Below, in pieces: positions 25,751 to 34,890 of a DNA stretch of 64,000 bases. Position 1 is the stretch's first letter, and each line of letters begins with the position of its first letter. The position numbers and the translations under genes are program-made. Location of the stretch: positions 28,356 through 92,355 of the forward strand of contig NZ_JASHKA010000023.1 in assembly GCF_030732845.1 (NCBI RefSeq). The letters are read 5' to 3'. The stretch comes from Roseibium sp. MMSF_3544. GTDB lineage: Bacteria > Pseudomonadota > Alphaproteobacteria > Rhizobiales > Stappiaceae. The notes below the pieces were generated by a model that saw nothing but the letters and a program-made list of their open reading frames with translations, did no database searches and was not told where the DNA came from.

Positions 25751-27763
25751 TCAGGAAAACTCCATAATGACCGCGTCCACTGCAAGGCTGTCTCCCGGCG
25801 CTGCCTTGATTGCTGACACGACGCAATCCCGCTCGGCCTTAAGGACATTTTCCATCTTCATCGCCTCGACCACAGCGAGCTGCTCACCGGCCTTGACCTC
25901 TTGCCCTTCTTCGACGGCAATCGACACAACGAGCCCCGGCATCGGACACAGCAGCATCTTGGAGGTGTCGGGCGGCACTTTTTCGGGCATGAGCTGATCA
26001 AGTTCGGCGACACGCGGTGTCAGAACATTGGCCGTGACGGAATAGCCCTGCCAGTCAAGGCGATACCCGCCTGTTACAGGACGCACCTGAACCGTCACAT
26101 CCTGATTGCCGACCTTTCCGGACCAGAGCACATCGCCCGGGCTCCATTCCGATTCGACATTTACTACTGGTCCATCACCGATTGCGACATCAAGCTCCAC
26201 CGGCGTGCCGGGATATCCGGCAGCGATGCGGATCGGCACATATGCCTTGTCGAGCTTTATCACCCAGTCCTCCCGGATCGCTCCGGAATGCGGCCTGAGG
26301 CGTCCCGGCAGGTGATCAAGGCGCTCGCGTTCCAACGCTCCCATGGAGAGCGCTACGGCGGCGAGAACCGAATAGGCCGCTTCGTCCGGAACAGCAGGCA
26401 AGAACCCATCCGGATATTCATCAGCAATGAAACTCGTGGCAAGTTCGCCCGAGCGCCAGCGAGGGTGATTCATCAATGCCGTCAGGAACGGAACATTGTG
26501 CTGAATTCCGTCGACATAAAACGCATCGAGCGCGGCGCTCATGCCGTCAATTGCCTGTTCGCGCGTGGGTGCGTGCGTGATCAGCTTAGCAATCATCGGG
26601 TCATAGAACATTGAAATTTCCGATCCCTCGACCACACCGGTGTCGTTTCGGATCGTCAGCTCTTCCGCGTCGATTTCTTCCGGCGGCTGATACCGCACCA
26701 GGCGGCCAATTGACGGAAGGAAATTGCGATAGGGATCTTCCGCGTAGATCCGGCTTTCGACCGACCAGCCATTCAATTTGACGTCGTCCTGAGAGATCGT
26801 GAGTTCTTCGCCCGCAGCAACCCGGATCATCTGCTCGACAAGATCGACGCCCGTGATCAATTCGGTGACCGGATGTTCGACCTGAAGGCGGGTGTTCATC
26901 TCCAGGAAGAAGAAACTCTTGTCTTGTCCGGCAACGAATTCGACGGTGCCGGCGCTGTCATAGTCGACCGCCTTTGCAAGGGCGACGGCCTGTTCGCCCA
27001 TCTTGCGGCGCGTTTCTTCGTCCAGAAGCGGCGACGGTGCTTCTTCGATGACCTTCTGGTTCCGGCGCTGAATGGAACACTCGCGCTCGCCAAGGTAAAT
27101 CGCGTTGCCGTGCTTGTCGCCGAGCACCTGGATTTCGATGTGGCGCGGGTTTTCAATGAACTTTTCGACAAAGACCCGGTCGTCGCCGAAGGATGACGCT
27201 GCTTCCGATTTCGACCGGGCGTAGCCGTCCATGACCTCGTCAGCGTTCCAGGCGATCCGCATGCCCTTGCCGCCACCGCCGGCCGACGCCTTGATCATGA
27301 CCGGGTAACCGATGTCCTTCGCAATCTGGACGGCTTGTTCGGGCGACTCGATAACCCCCAGATATCCAGGAACGGTGCTGACTTTCGCATCATTGGCGAA
27401 TTTCTTGGATTCGATCTTGTCGCCCATCGCTTCGATTGCGCGCGGATTGGGGCCGATCCAGACGATCCCCTCCTTTGCCAGCGCTTCGGGAAAGCTTGAA
27501 CGCTCTGACAAAAAGCCGTAGCCCGGGTGCACCGCTTCTGCGCCGGTCTCCTTGCAGGCAGCGATGATCTTGTCCGCAACCAGATAGGACTCCGCCGCAG
27601 CAGCAGGGCCGATATGTACAGCTTCATCCGCCATTTCGACATGAAGCGCGTCCCTGTCGGCATCCGAATAAACGGCAACAGTCTTGATCCCCATGCGACG
27701 CGCGGTTTTCATGACGCGGCATGCGATCTCACCCCGGTTGGCAACAAGAATTTTCGAGAACAT
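25751..27763 (-). CDS. pccA: Propionyl-CoA carboxylase alpha subunit (biotin carboxylase)
   Basis: 670 residues. Order: biotin carboxylase N-domain (ILVANRGEIACRVMKTA), ATP-grasp with KASAGGGGKGMR and EMNTRLQVEHPVTE, a linking BT domain, and a C-terminal biotinyl domain with AMKM. It fixes bicarbonate on biotin and hands it to PccB, giving methylmalonyl-CoA from propionyl-CoA made by odd-chain fat, branched amino acid or propionate breakdown. The linker length favours propionyl- over acetyl-CoA carboxylase. The partner pccB lies 0.8 kb away on the same strand, with a small secreted gene inserted between them in the other orientation. Confidence 0.92.
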   Translation of the reverse strand: MFSKILVANRGEIACRVMKTARRMGIKTVAVYSDADRDALHVEMADEAVHIGPAAAAESYLVADKIIAACKETGAEAVHPGYGFLSERSSFPEALAKEGIVWIGPNPRAIEAMGDKIESKKFANDAKVSTVPGYLGVIESPEQAVQIAKDIGYPVMIKASAGGGGKGMRIAWNADEVMDGYARSKSEAASSFGDDRVFVEKFIENPRHIEIQVLGDKHGNAIYLGERECSIQRRNQKVIEEAPSPLLDEETRRKMGEQAVALAKAVDYDSAGTVEFVAGQDKSFFFLEMNTRLQVEHPVTELITGVDLVEQMIRVAAGEELTISQDDVKLNGWSVESRIYAEDPYRNFLPSIGRLVRYQPPEEIDAEELTIRNDTGVVEGSEISMFYDPMIAKLITHAPTREQAIDGMSAALDAFYVDGIQHNVPFLTALMNHPRWRSGELATSFIADEYPDGFLPAVPDEAAYSVLAAVALSMGALERERLDHLPGRLRPHSGAIREDWVIKLDKAYVPIRIAAGYPGTPVELDVAIGDGPVVNVESEWSPGDVLWSGKVGNQDVTVQVRPVTGGYRLDWQGYSVTANVLTPRVAELDQLMPEKVPPDTSKMLLCPMPGLVVSIAVEEGQEVKAGEQLAVVEAMKMENVLKAERDCVVSAIKAAPGDSLAVDAVIMEFS

Positions 27764-28156
27764 TTATTTTCACCCAGCTGGATCGTTTGTTTGTTTGTAG
27801 GCTGCGGGTGAAACCGGCGCAACTTATCCAAAGGGCGAGAGTTGGATTTGCTGATGCGTGGAACTTGGCGAATATCGAACCGGTAAAACCTGCTCCTGAA
27901 GTGCCATTTCACCCACGCATTCCACATCGTGATACCATCGCGCGTGATCAAAGGTTGGCACACCCGCGACCTGCCGCTGGTTTCCTTTCCCGTGAATGAT
28001 GATTTCTGTGGTGTCGATCACAACGGCTACACAATGCCTGCAGCACACTTGGATGTGTAACGCGCCTTACCGCAGGTGCACCTGAATATTACGAGGGTAC
28101 CTACCCTGGGCTGGGCCGATCTTGTTTGGAAAACCCAGACATCAATGGAGCCAAAG
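27764..28156. other. Intergenic region between pccA and a small secreted gene
   Basis: About 390 bases between divergent genes. I find no gene and no clear sequence motif; it should hold the promoters of pccA and of the downstream small gene. Short frames on both strands look like noise. Confidence 0.4.
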
Positions 28157-28468
28157 ATGAAAAACCGCCAATTTGCAACCGCAGCCTTCGTGCTCGGCAG
28201 CCTGTTTCTGACAACCGCAGCTGAAGCCAGACCGGATCTGCGCCAAATGTCATGCAATCAGGCACAAAACCTTGTCAGGCAGCACGGCGCAGTCGTGTTC
28301 ACCACCGGCCAGTACACATATTCCATGTTCGTTTCGAACCGGAGTTACTGCGACTACAATCAGGAACTTTTCATTCAGTACGGCCCGACCCGCGACAATC
28401 GCCAATGCCCGGTTGCCTATCAGTGCAAAGAGCCTCTGTTTCCGCGTGGCTTCAATCGCTGGCGCTGA
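28157..28468 (+). CDS. Small secreted cysteine-containing protein
   Basis: 103 residues. A signal peptide (cleavage after AAEA) precedes a 79-residue mature protein with four cysteines (SCNQAQNLV, SYCDYN, QCPVAYQC), fitting two disulfides in the periplasm. The ATG at 28157 is preceded by GGAG; an in-frame ATG at 28145 lies on top of that site and is unlikely. Proteins like this (NQAQNLVxxxGAVV) recur as unknowns in Hyphomicrobiales, by my recollection. It sits between pccB and pccA on the opposite strand, with no evident functional link. Confidence 0.75.
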   Translation: MKNRQFATAAFVLGSLFLTTAAEARPDLRQMSCNQAQNLVRQHGAVVFTTGQYTYSMFVSNRSYCDYNQELFIQYGPTRDNRQCPVAYQCKEPLFPRGFNRWR

Positions 28469-28475
28469 TGCAATA

Positions 28476-28496
28476 CGGGCCGGAAAACCCGGCCCG
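28476..28496. terminator. Stem-loop between convergent genes
   Basis: GGGCCGG-AAAAC-CCGGCCC is a perfect strong hairpin between the ends of the small secreted gene and pccB. It has no T-run on either side, so it is at best a partial terminator or an RNA end protector. Confidence 0.45.
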
Positions 28497-28534
28497 AAGT
28501 CGTCATGATGACGAACTGCTTCGACCCTCAGGTC

Positions 28535-30067
28535 TCAAAGCGGAATGTTGTCGTGCTTCTTCCAAGGCGTTTCGACCTTTTTGGTGCGCAGCAACTCCAG
28601 GGCTTTTGCGACCCGCCGCCGCGTTGAATGAGGCCGGATCACATCATCGATGTATCCGCGTTCGGCAGCAACGAACGGGTTCGCAAAGCGGTCTTCATAG
28701 TCTTTCGTCCGTTTCGCGATCTTGTCCGGATCACCCAGTTCGGACCGATAGAGAATTTCAACTGCTCCCTTGGCACCCATCACGGCAATTTCGGCACTTG
28801 GCCAGGCATAATTGATGTCGCCGCCGATATGCTTTGAACTCATCACGTCATAGGCGCCGCCATAGGCCTTTCGGGTGATCACGGTCACTTTTGGGACGGT
28901 GGCTTCCGTGAACGCAAACAGCAGCTTTGCGCCATGTTTGATCAATCCGCCATATTCCTGCGACGTCCCGGGAAGGAACCCTGGAACATCCACAAAAGTG
29001 AGGATCGGAATACCGAAGCAATCACAGAACCGGACAAACCTGGAAGCCTTGCGGCTGGCATCGGAATCCAGAACACCGGCAAGAACCATCGGTTGATTGG
29101 CAACGATCCCGACGGTCCGGCCTTCAATGCGTCCAAACCCGGTGATGATATTGCCTGCAAAGCTCTTCTGAATCTCGAAGAAGTCCCCCTCATCCACGGT
29201 CTTCAGCACAAGCTCGCGCATGTCGTAGGGCTTGTTGGGGTTGTCGGGGATCAGCGTGTCGAGGCTCATGTCGATCCGGTCTGGATCGTCGTGATTGGTC
29301 AGTTCGGGAAGGTCTGCCTGGTTGTTCATCGGTAGAAAATCGATCATCCGACGCATTTCCAGCAAGGCTTCGATATCATTGTCGAAGGCACCGTCCGCGA
29401 TCGAAGATTTTGTTGTGTGGATTGACGCTCCACCTAGTTCTTCTGCGGTGACCGTCTCGTTGGTCACGGTCTTGACCACATCCGGACCGGTAACGAACAT
29501 GTAGGACGTATCGCGGACCATGAAGATAAAGTCGGTCATCGCGGGACAATAAACGTCACCACCTGCACATGGTCCCATGATCAGGGAAATCTGCGGAATA
29601 ACGCCCGAGGCCAGGACGTTACGACGAAACACTTCTCCGTAGCCGCCCAGGGCCGCGACACCTTCCTGAATTCGAGCACCGCCGGCGTCAAACAGACCGA
29701 TAACCGGTGCACGGTTCTGAAGCGCCATGTCCTGCAACTTGGTGATCTTTTCCGCGTGCGCCTCGGACAAGGAACCGCCGAACACCGTGAAATCCTTGGA
29801 GAACACGTAGACCGTCCGGCCGTTGACGGTACCCCAGCCGGTTACCACGCCGTCGCCCGGGATATGCTGTTCCGCCATCCCGAAATCCGTGCAGCGGTGC
29901 TGCTTGAACATGTCGAATTCTTCGAAGGAGCCTTCGTCGAGCAGAACCTCGATGCGTTCGCGCGCCGTCAGCTTTCCCTTGGAATGCTGACTGTCGATGC
30001 GCCGTTGACCGCCACCGAGCCGAGCCGTCTCGCGGCGTTGTTCCAATTCGGCCAGAACTTCTTTCAT
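28535..30067 (-). CDS. pccB: Propionyl-CoA carboxylase beta subunit (carboxyltransferase)
   Basis: 510 residues, the normal length. It has two carboxyltransferase halves: the first with KLTARERIEVLLDEGSFEE, FGGSLSEAHAEKI and GGARIQEGV; the second with NQPMVLAGVLDSDASRKASR and FVDVPGFLPG. It takes carboxybiotin from PccA and carboxylates propionyl-CoA. The ATG at 30067 has GGAGG five bases upstream. Cytoplasmic alpha6-beta6 complex is known for the family. Confidence 0.94.
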   Translation of the reverse strand: MKEVLAELEQRRETARLGGGQRRIDSQHSKGKLTARERIEVLLDEGSFEEFDMFKQHRCTDFGMAEQHIPGDGVVTGWGTVNGRTVYVFSKDFTVFGGSLSEAHAEKITKLQDMALQNRAPVIGLFDAGGARIQEGVAALGGYGEVFRRNVLASGVIPQISLIMGPCAGGDVYCPAMTDFIFMVRDTSYMFVTGPDVVKTVTNETVTAEELGGASIHTTKSSIADGAFDNDIEALLEMRRMIDFLPMNNQADLPELTNHDDPDRIDMSLDTLIPDNPNKPYDMRELVLKTVDEGDFFEIQKSFAGNIITGFGRIEGRTVGIVANQPMVLAGVLDSDASRKASRFVRFCDCFGIPILTFVDVPGFLPGTSQEYGGLIKHGAKLLFAFTEATVPKVTVITRKAYGGAYDVMSSKHIGGDINYAWPSAEIAVMGAKGAVEILYRSELGDPDKIAKRTKDYEDRFANPFVAAERGYIDDVIRPHSTRRRVAKALELLRTKKVETPWKKHDNIPL

Positions 30068-30339
30068 GCGGTCCTCCAGTTCCCAGTCTGTTCAGGCCGT
30101 ACCATGAACCAACTGTGAGGCATAGTCAGCACAAGGGCTTAGGAACCGTCTGCGCGGGTCTAACCAGAAGAAACTGGGCAAGAAATGATTTGCAACACAT
30201 CCCGTGAGGTAATTTTCTAGTATTCTTGGTTCCCGGCAAAGGTGCTTTTCATACCTGCCAGCCTGAATAACACTTTGGAATTTTCGAAATAATTCAGACC
30301 ATTACGGCCGTTTCTCCGGGCCGAAAGAGAGGTTTTTCG

Positions 30340-31344
30340 ATGTCTTTATACAATCCAGACACCACTTGGATCGCCCTCTTGGGCGGAGGTTTTTCCGGTT
30401 CGGTACTTGCCGGGGGCAGTGTTTTTCAATTCGATCTCTGGAACATGGGAAGCAAACGCCTTCCCGTACAAGTGCTCGTCGTCGGAAAACGAGCGGGCCT
30501 CATGGCAGAAGTCGGAACCGCATTTGCCTTGCTGCTGGTGACTGGATGCAAGTCCGCAAGGGAGATGAACGGTATCACATCGTCCGGGGTCGATTGGGAA
30601 GCGTCACTTGTCGGCGACCTAGACGCAGGTATCAAGTCGGGCGCTAAGTTGTTCAAGGAAGTCATGAAGCACGCCGGCAAGAAGACCGGCGACTGGGCCC
30701 TTCAGGAATCGGGCAAGAGGCTGGCCCAATGGATTACCAATGATCTCGGCGTCGTGCAGCCGGGTCCTCAGTTTAATCTGCTGCCTACGCCGCTTTCGGT
30801 TTCTGCCGGCGCAGGCATCTTTTACGAATGGCAGACACTCTATCTTCTCGATAATGAGATCGGCTGGAATTACATTTCACCAAAGTATTCGGTCGAGAAC
30901 CGGTCGGGATCCGTCTACATGCAAATGAAGGACATTCCGGTCAAGGACGGAACAACAATCCATCTCGGCTTTGGTGTTTCGGAATGGCTTTCCATTGATC
31001 CGAATATTCGATGGGCCTCAACACGAACCGGGCCCCGGATCGGCCGAAGCAAGTTGCATATCGAATGCACAGTCTATGGAGGCGTGCTTTACGAATCCCG
31101 CAGCAGGAACAGTGAGCCCGGCATCAATCTCAGTCAGCTCCAGCCTGCGGGCCGCAGCGAAGCCGGCATGCTGACCGTGACGCAGACGAAGGAAGTTGCC
31201 AAGAACGGGAAGCTGACCATTTATCCGCGCATTTTCAAGTTCACCAACTATCCCTACTGGAGCGCGGACGACACCATGACCGTTCATGTTGATGCGCAAG
31301 GCAGGTTCACGAAGGTAGACGGCTCGTCAGGCTATCGGGACTAG
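30340..31344 (+). CDS. Protein of unknown function
   Basis: 334 residues, family not recognised. The first 80 residues are glycine-rich and moderately hydrophobic (TWIALLGGGFSGSVLAGG, then AGLMAEVGTAFALLLVTGCK), possibly a membrane-interacting or colicin-like segment; the rest has beta-rich stretches (ISPKYSVENRSGSVYMQM). It has no classical signal peptide. GAGAGG lies ten bases before the ATG. It is flanked by pccB upstream (divergent) and the Anbu cluster downstream, with a 244-base gap. Composition matches the core. Function cannot be stated. Confidence 0.75.
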   Translation: MSLYNPDTTWIALLGGGFSGSVLAGGSVFQFDLWNMGSKRLPVQVLVVGKRAGLMAEVGTAFALLLVTGCKSAREMNGITSSGVDWEASLVGDLDAGIKSGAKLFKEVMKHAGKKTGDWALQESGKRLAQWITNDLGVVQPGPQFNLLPTPLSVSAGAGIFYEWQTLYLLDNEIGWNYISPKYSVENRSGSVYMQMKDIPVKDGTTIHLGFGVSEWLSIDPNIRWASTRTGPRIGRSKLHIECTVYGGVLYESRSRNSEPGINLSQLQPAGRSEAGMLTVTQTKEVAKNGKLTIYPRIFKFTNYPYWSADDTMTVHVDAQGRFTKVDGSSGYRD

Positions 31345-31588
31345 GAACGCGACTTGAGACTGACGTTAGGTCAGCTAAAGAATGGCTGAATCCATTTGAA
31401 CGAACGAGGAAAGAGCGGACCAGGCGTCCGCTCGCAGACGCCGCCAAATAACGGCGCGCCGCTTTGTCAACGTCGGTTTTTCACATAACTGCCTAACCTC
31501 TAGGCAAATGCGGCGCGATATTGTTCTTTGACACACCTAAGAATTTTGCCATGATTGCCAAAGACCAAAACAATACAAAGGGGAGGCA
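31345..31588. other. Region upstream of the Anbu cluster
   Basis: 244 bases with two small hairpins: GAGCGGAC/GTCCGCTC at 31413-31433 and CGCCG/CGGCG at 31439-31456. Neither has a T-run. A purine-rich ribosome binding site (GGGGAGG) lies just before the ATP-grasp gene. Confidence 0.35.
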
Positions 31589-33013
31589 ATGGCGGACGAT
31601 CGGTCTTTCTTCAACGAAATGCTCGATGATACCGGCGGTCCACGCTCGCCTTATTCAAGGCTTGCCGACTGGCTCGAGGACAAGCCCCCAAACTTCCTGA
31701 CAAAGAAAAGCCGCGACGCCGAGACGATTTTTCGCCGCCTTGGCATTACTTTTGCGGTTTATGGCGCAGAAGAAGCGACGGAACGCCTGATACCGTTCGA
31801 CCCCATCCCGCGCATCATATCGGCTTCGGAGTGGCGCCGCCTGTCGGCTGGCATAGACCAGCGTGTGCGCGCACTGAACGCTTTCATGCACGATATCTAT
31901 CATCGTCAGGAAATCCTGCGTGCGGGCCGCATTCCGGCGAATCTCATTCTTCAAAATGAAGCGTTTCTGCCGGAAATGGCTGGGTTCACACCCGCACGAA
32001 AGGTCTATGCCCACATTATCGGCACGGACCTTGTTCGTGTTTCCGAAAACGAGTTCTACGTCCTGGAGGACAACACGCGCACCCCTTCCGGTGTCTCCTA
32101 CATGATGGAGAACCGCGAAACCATGATGCGTCTGTTTCCCGAGCTGTTTCAGACCCATCGGGTCGCACCTGTTGAACAGTACCCTGAACTTTTGCGCAGA
32201 ACGCTGGAAAGCGTTGCTCCCGATCCCTCGAAATCGGCGCAGACCATCGTTGTCCTAACACCCGGCATCTACAATTCCGCCTATTTTGAGCATGCCTTCC
32301 TGGCTGACTCCATGGGCGTTGAACTGGTTGAAGGACGGGACCTGTTTGTCGACGCCGGCAAGGTCTTCATGCGCACGACCCGCGAACCGGAACAGGTGGA
32401 CGTTATCTACCGGCGCATCGACGATGCGTTCCTGGATCCCCTCACCTTCAATGCGGACAGCATGCTCGGAGTGCCCGGCCTGTTCGATGCCTACAGGGCC
32501 GGCAGTGTCACGATCTGCAACGCCCCCGGGACCGGCATCGCCGACGACAAGGCGATCTACGCCTATGTTCCAGACATCATAGAATTCTACACCGGGCAAA
32601 AACCTATCCTGAACAATGTCCCGACATGGAATTGCTCGCTCGCTGACGATCTGGCCTATGTGCTCGACAATCTCGAAGAGATTGTTGTCAAGGAAGTGCA
32701 TGGATCAGGTGGTTACGGAATGCTCATCGGCCCGACCGCGTCAAAGCGCGAAATCGCGGAATTCCGAAAGGTTCTGGAAGCAAATCCCTCAAACTACATT
32801 GCCCAGCCGACACTGGCCCTGTCAGCCTGTCCCACCCACGTCGCCTCGGGGGTTGCACCCCGGCACGTGGATTTGCGCCCCTTCGTTCTGATCGGCGACC
32901 AGGTACGCATCACCCCGGGCGGGCTGACCCGCGTGGCTCTTAAGAAAGGATCGCTTGTCGTCAATTCAAGCCAGGGCGGCGGCACCAAGGACACCTGGGT
33001 ACTCGAGGACTGA
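31589..33013 (+). CDS. Circularly permuted ATP-grasp protein of the Anbu cluster
   Basis: 474 residues of the circularly permuted type 2 ATP-grasp family: PLTFN-type segments after VDVIYRRIDDAFLDP, LPNAPG-like CNAPGTGIADDKAIYAYVP, and VVKEVHGSGGYGMLIGP (ATP binding). Such proteins are predicted to make amide or peptide-like bonds, but the substrate is unknown. It begins a compact run: six bases to alpha-E, 27 to the transglutaminase, then Anbu, the published Anbu gene neighbourhood in which these four families recur. Confidence 0.88.
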   Translation: MADDRSFFNEMLDDTGGPRSPYSRLADWLEDKPPNFLTKKSRDAETIFRRLGITFAVYGAEEATERLIPFDPIPRIISASEWRRLSAGIDQRVRALNAFMHDIYHRQEILRAGRIPANLILQNEAFLPEMAGFTPARKVYAHIIGTDLVRVSENEFYVLEDNTRTPSGVSYMMENRETMMRLFPELFQTHRVAPVEQYPELLRRTLESVAPDPSKSAQTIVVLTPGIYNSAYFEHAFLADSMGVELVEGRDLFVDAGKVFMRTTREPEQVDVIYRRIDDAFLDPLTFNADSMLGVPGLFDAYRAGSVTICNAPGTGIADDKAIYAYVPDIIEFYTGQKPILNNVPTWNCSLADDLAYVLDNLEEIVVKEVHGSGGYGMLIGPTASKREIAEFRKVLEANPSNYIAQPTLALSACPTHVASGVAPRHVDLRPFVLIGDQVRITPGGLTRVALKKGSLVVNSSQGGGTKDTWVLED

Positions 33014-33019
33014 CACTTT

Positions 33020-33970
33020 ATGCTCGGAAGAACCGCCTCTTCGCTGTTTTGGTTGTCTCGATATCACGAGCGCGCCCAGAATGTTGCCCGGCTGCTGGAA
33101 GTGGCCTATCGCGGCGCCATCATGTCCCATCGCGGTCAGGAGCACGGAACCCATTGGGCATTCGCGCTTGCCTGTTCGGGATGCGAACCGGAATTTACGG
33201 AAAAATATGACGACATGAACATCCGGAACGTCGCCGCGTTTCTTATGTTTTCCAAGGAGAACCCGGTAAGCGTCCGCAACAGCCTGGAACTTGCCCGCAA
33301 CAACGCACGGGCCGTGAGAACGGGCATAACCGCCGAACTCTGGGAAGCAATCAACACGACATGGATTGAGTTTATCGAAGTCAATCCGCAAACCATCACT
33401 CAGGAACGTCTGCCGGATTTTCTGGCTTGGGTAAACCAGCGCGCGCATCTGTTCCGCGGCGCTCTCTTGAACACGATCCTGCGTGACGATGGATACTATT
33501 TTTCGCAGATGGGCAATTTTGTGGAGCGGGCGGACAACACCGCGCGGATCTTGAACACGCAATATTGGGCCCTTCTCCCCGACAGCGACATTGTCGATGA
33601 CGGATCGGTGGAACGGTATCAGTGGTCAGCTATCCTGAGAGCACTCTCGGGCCGGCGCAGCTACCGGTTCGCATATCCCAACGCCAGAATGAAGGCTTTC
33701 AACATTGCGGAATTTCTAATTCTGAGAAAGGCCATGCCGCGATCCCTCGCCCATTGCTACAACTGGATTTCGGATACATCGGAAGACCTGGCGCAGCTTT
33801 ACAGCTCCCGCGAGCCCAGTCTTGATCTGGCAGAATCGATTTCCCGCGACCTGTCGGAAAAACAGATGCGCGAGATTTATCAGGACGGGCTGCACGAGTT
33901 TTTGACCGACTTCATCGGCAAGAACAACCAGTTCGCGCTGCAGCTTTCGAAAGACTACAATTTTGCCTGA
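33020..33970 (+). CDS. Alpha-E domain protein of the Anbu cluster
   Basis: 316 residues, all alpha-helical, of the alpha-E family: opens LGRTASSLFWLSRYHERAQN and contains SQMGNFVERADNTARIL, both conserved in the family. Activity unknown; always found with the permuted ATP-grasp protein, to which it may bind. Starts six bases after that gene's stop. Confidence 0.9.
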   Translation: MLGRTASSLFWLSRYHERAQNVARLLEVAYRGAIMSHRGQEHGTHWAFALACSGCEPEFTEKYDDMNIRNVAAFLMFSKENPVSVRNSLELARNNARAVRTGITAELWEAINTTWIEFIEVNPQTITQERLPDFLAWVNQRAHLFRGALLNTILRDDGYYFSQMGNFVERADNTARILNTQYWALLPDSDIVDDGSVERYQWSAILRALSGRRSYRFAYPNARMKAFNIAEFLILRKAMPRSLAHCYNWISDTSEDLAQLYSSREPSLDLAESISRDLSEKQMREIYQDGLHEFLTDFIGKNNQFALQLSKDYNFA

Positions 33971-33997
33971 TCAACGAATTCAGCTTTCTGGTGCCGC

Positions 33998-34816
33998 ATG
34001 CAACTGACCGTTCGACACACCACTCGCTACCGGTACGACGCGCCGCTCGCAAACGCCATGCAGCAATTACGCCTGACACCGGAAAACGGGCCTGCCCAAA
34101 CTGTGCTGGAATGGACGATCGACGCTCCGGGAATATCAAGGGCGACCACCTATAAGGACGCATTCGGCAATTGTGTGCATATGGTTTCACGCAGCGAACC
34201 TGTCGAAGACGTGGAAATCACCGCGACAGGCGTCGTCGAAACGCGCGACACCAACGGCGTTCTGGGGCATGAGCCCGATGCGACTGTCCCCCCGCGCATC
34301 TACACCCGCGTAACGCCGCTCACACAGTCCAACCAGGCCATTCGAAAACTGGCTGCGCACGCTGAAGGTCACGACCGGATTGCCGGGTTCCACGATCTCA
34401 TGCACGCCATCAGGTCGAAAGTCGATTACAAGGTCGGCGTCACGGATACGTCTTCTTCCGCAGTGTCTGCGTTGGCGGCGGGTGAAGGAGTGTGCCAGGA
34501 CCACGCGCATATCTTTATTGCGGCTGCCAGATCCATCGGCATTCCGGCCCGGTACGTGTCCGGGTACCTGCTTCTGGAAGACGAGCAGGCCTCCGAAGCA
34601 CATCACGCCTGGGCCGAGGTCATGATAGAAGGCCTCGGCTGGACGGGGTTCGATGTCTCCAACGAAATGTGCCCGACCGATCGTTACGTCCGATTGACCG
34701 CGGGACTCGATTCCCGCTCTGCTGCGCCAATCAGAGGTATCCGGTTTGGCGGCCTTGAGGAAAATCTCCAGGTTGAGGTCGACGTGGCACAAGCAGCTTT
34801 TCAACAGCAGCAATGA
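33998..34816 (+). CDS. Transglutaminase-like cysteine protease of the Anbu cluster
   Basis: 272 residues. An N-terminal beta domain (LTVRHTTRYRYDAPLANAMQ) precedes the transglutaminase core: cysteine in EGVCQDHAHIFI, histidine in EAHHAWAEVMI, and aspartate in GFDVSNEM. This bacterial group hydrolyses or rearranges amide bonds; it may trim the product of the ATP-grasp protein. No signal peptide, so it acts in the cytoplasm. Confidence 0.9.
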   Translation: MQLTVRHTTRYRYDAPLANAMQQLRLTPENGPAQTVLEWTIDAPGISRATTYKDAFGNCVHMVSRSEPVEDVEITATGVVETRDTNGVLGHEPDATVPPRIYTRVTPLTQSNQAIRKLAAHAEGHDRIAGFHDLMHAIRSKVDYKVGVTDTSSSAVSALAAGEGVCQDHAHIFIAAARSIGIPARYVSGYLLLEDEQASEAHHAWAEVMIEGLGWTGFDVSNEMCPTDRYVRLTAGLDSRSAAPIRGIRFGGLEENLQVEVDVAQAAFQQQQ

Positions 34817-34890
34817 ATGTCATTTTCCGGACGCCTAACCCGCGTTCACTGTGCTAACAGGGTTTGGGGTGACGTCTGAGGGGCTTGGGA

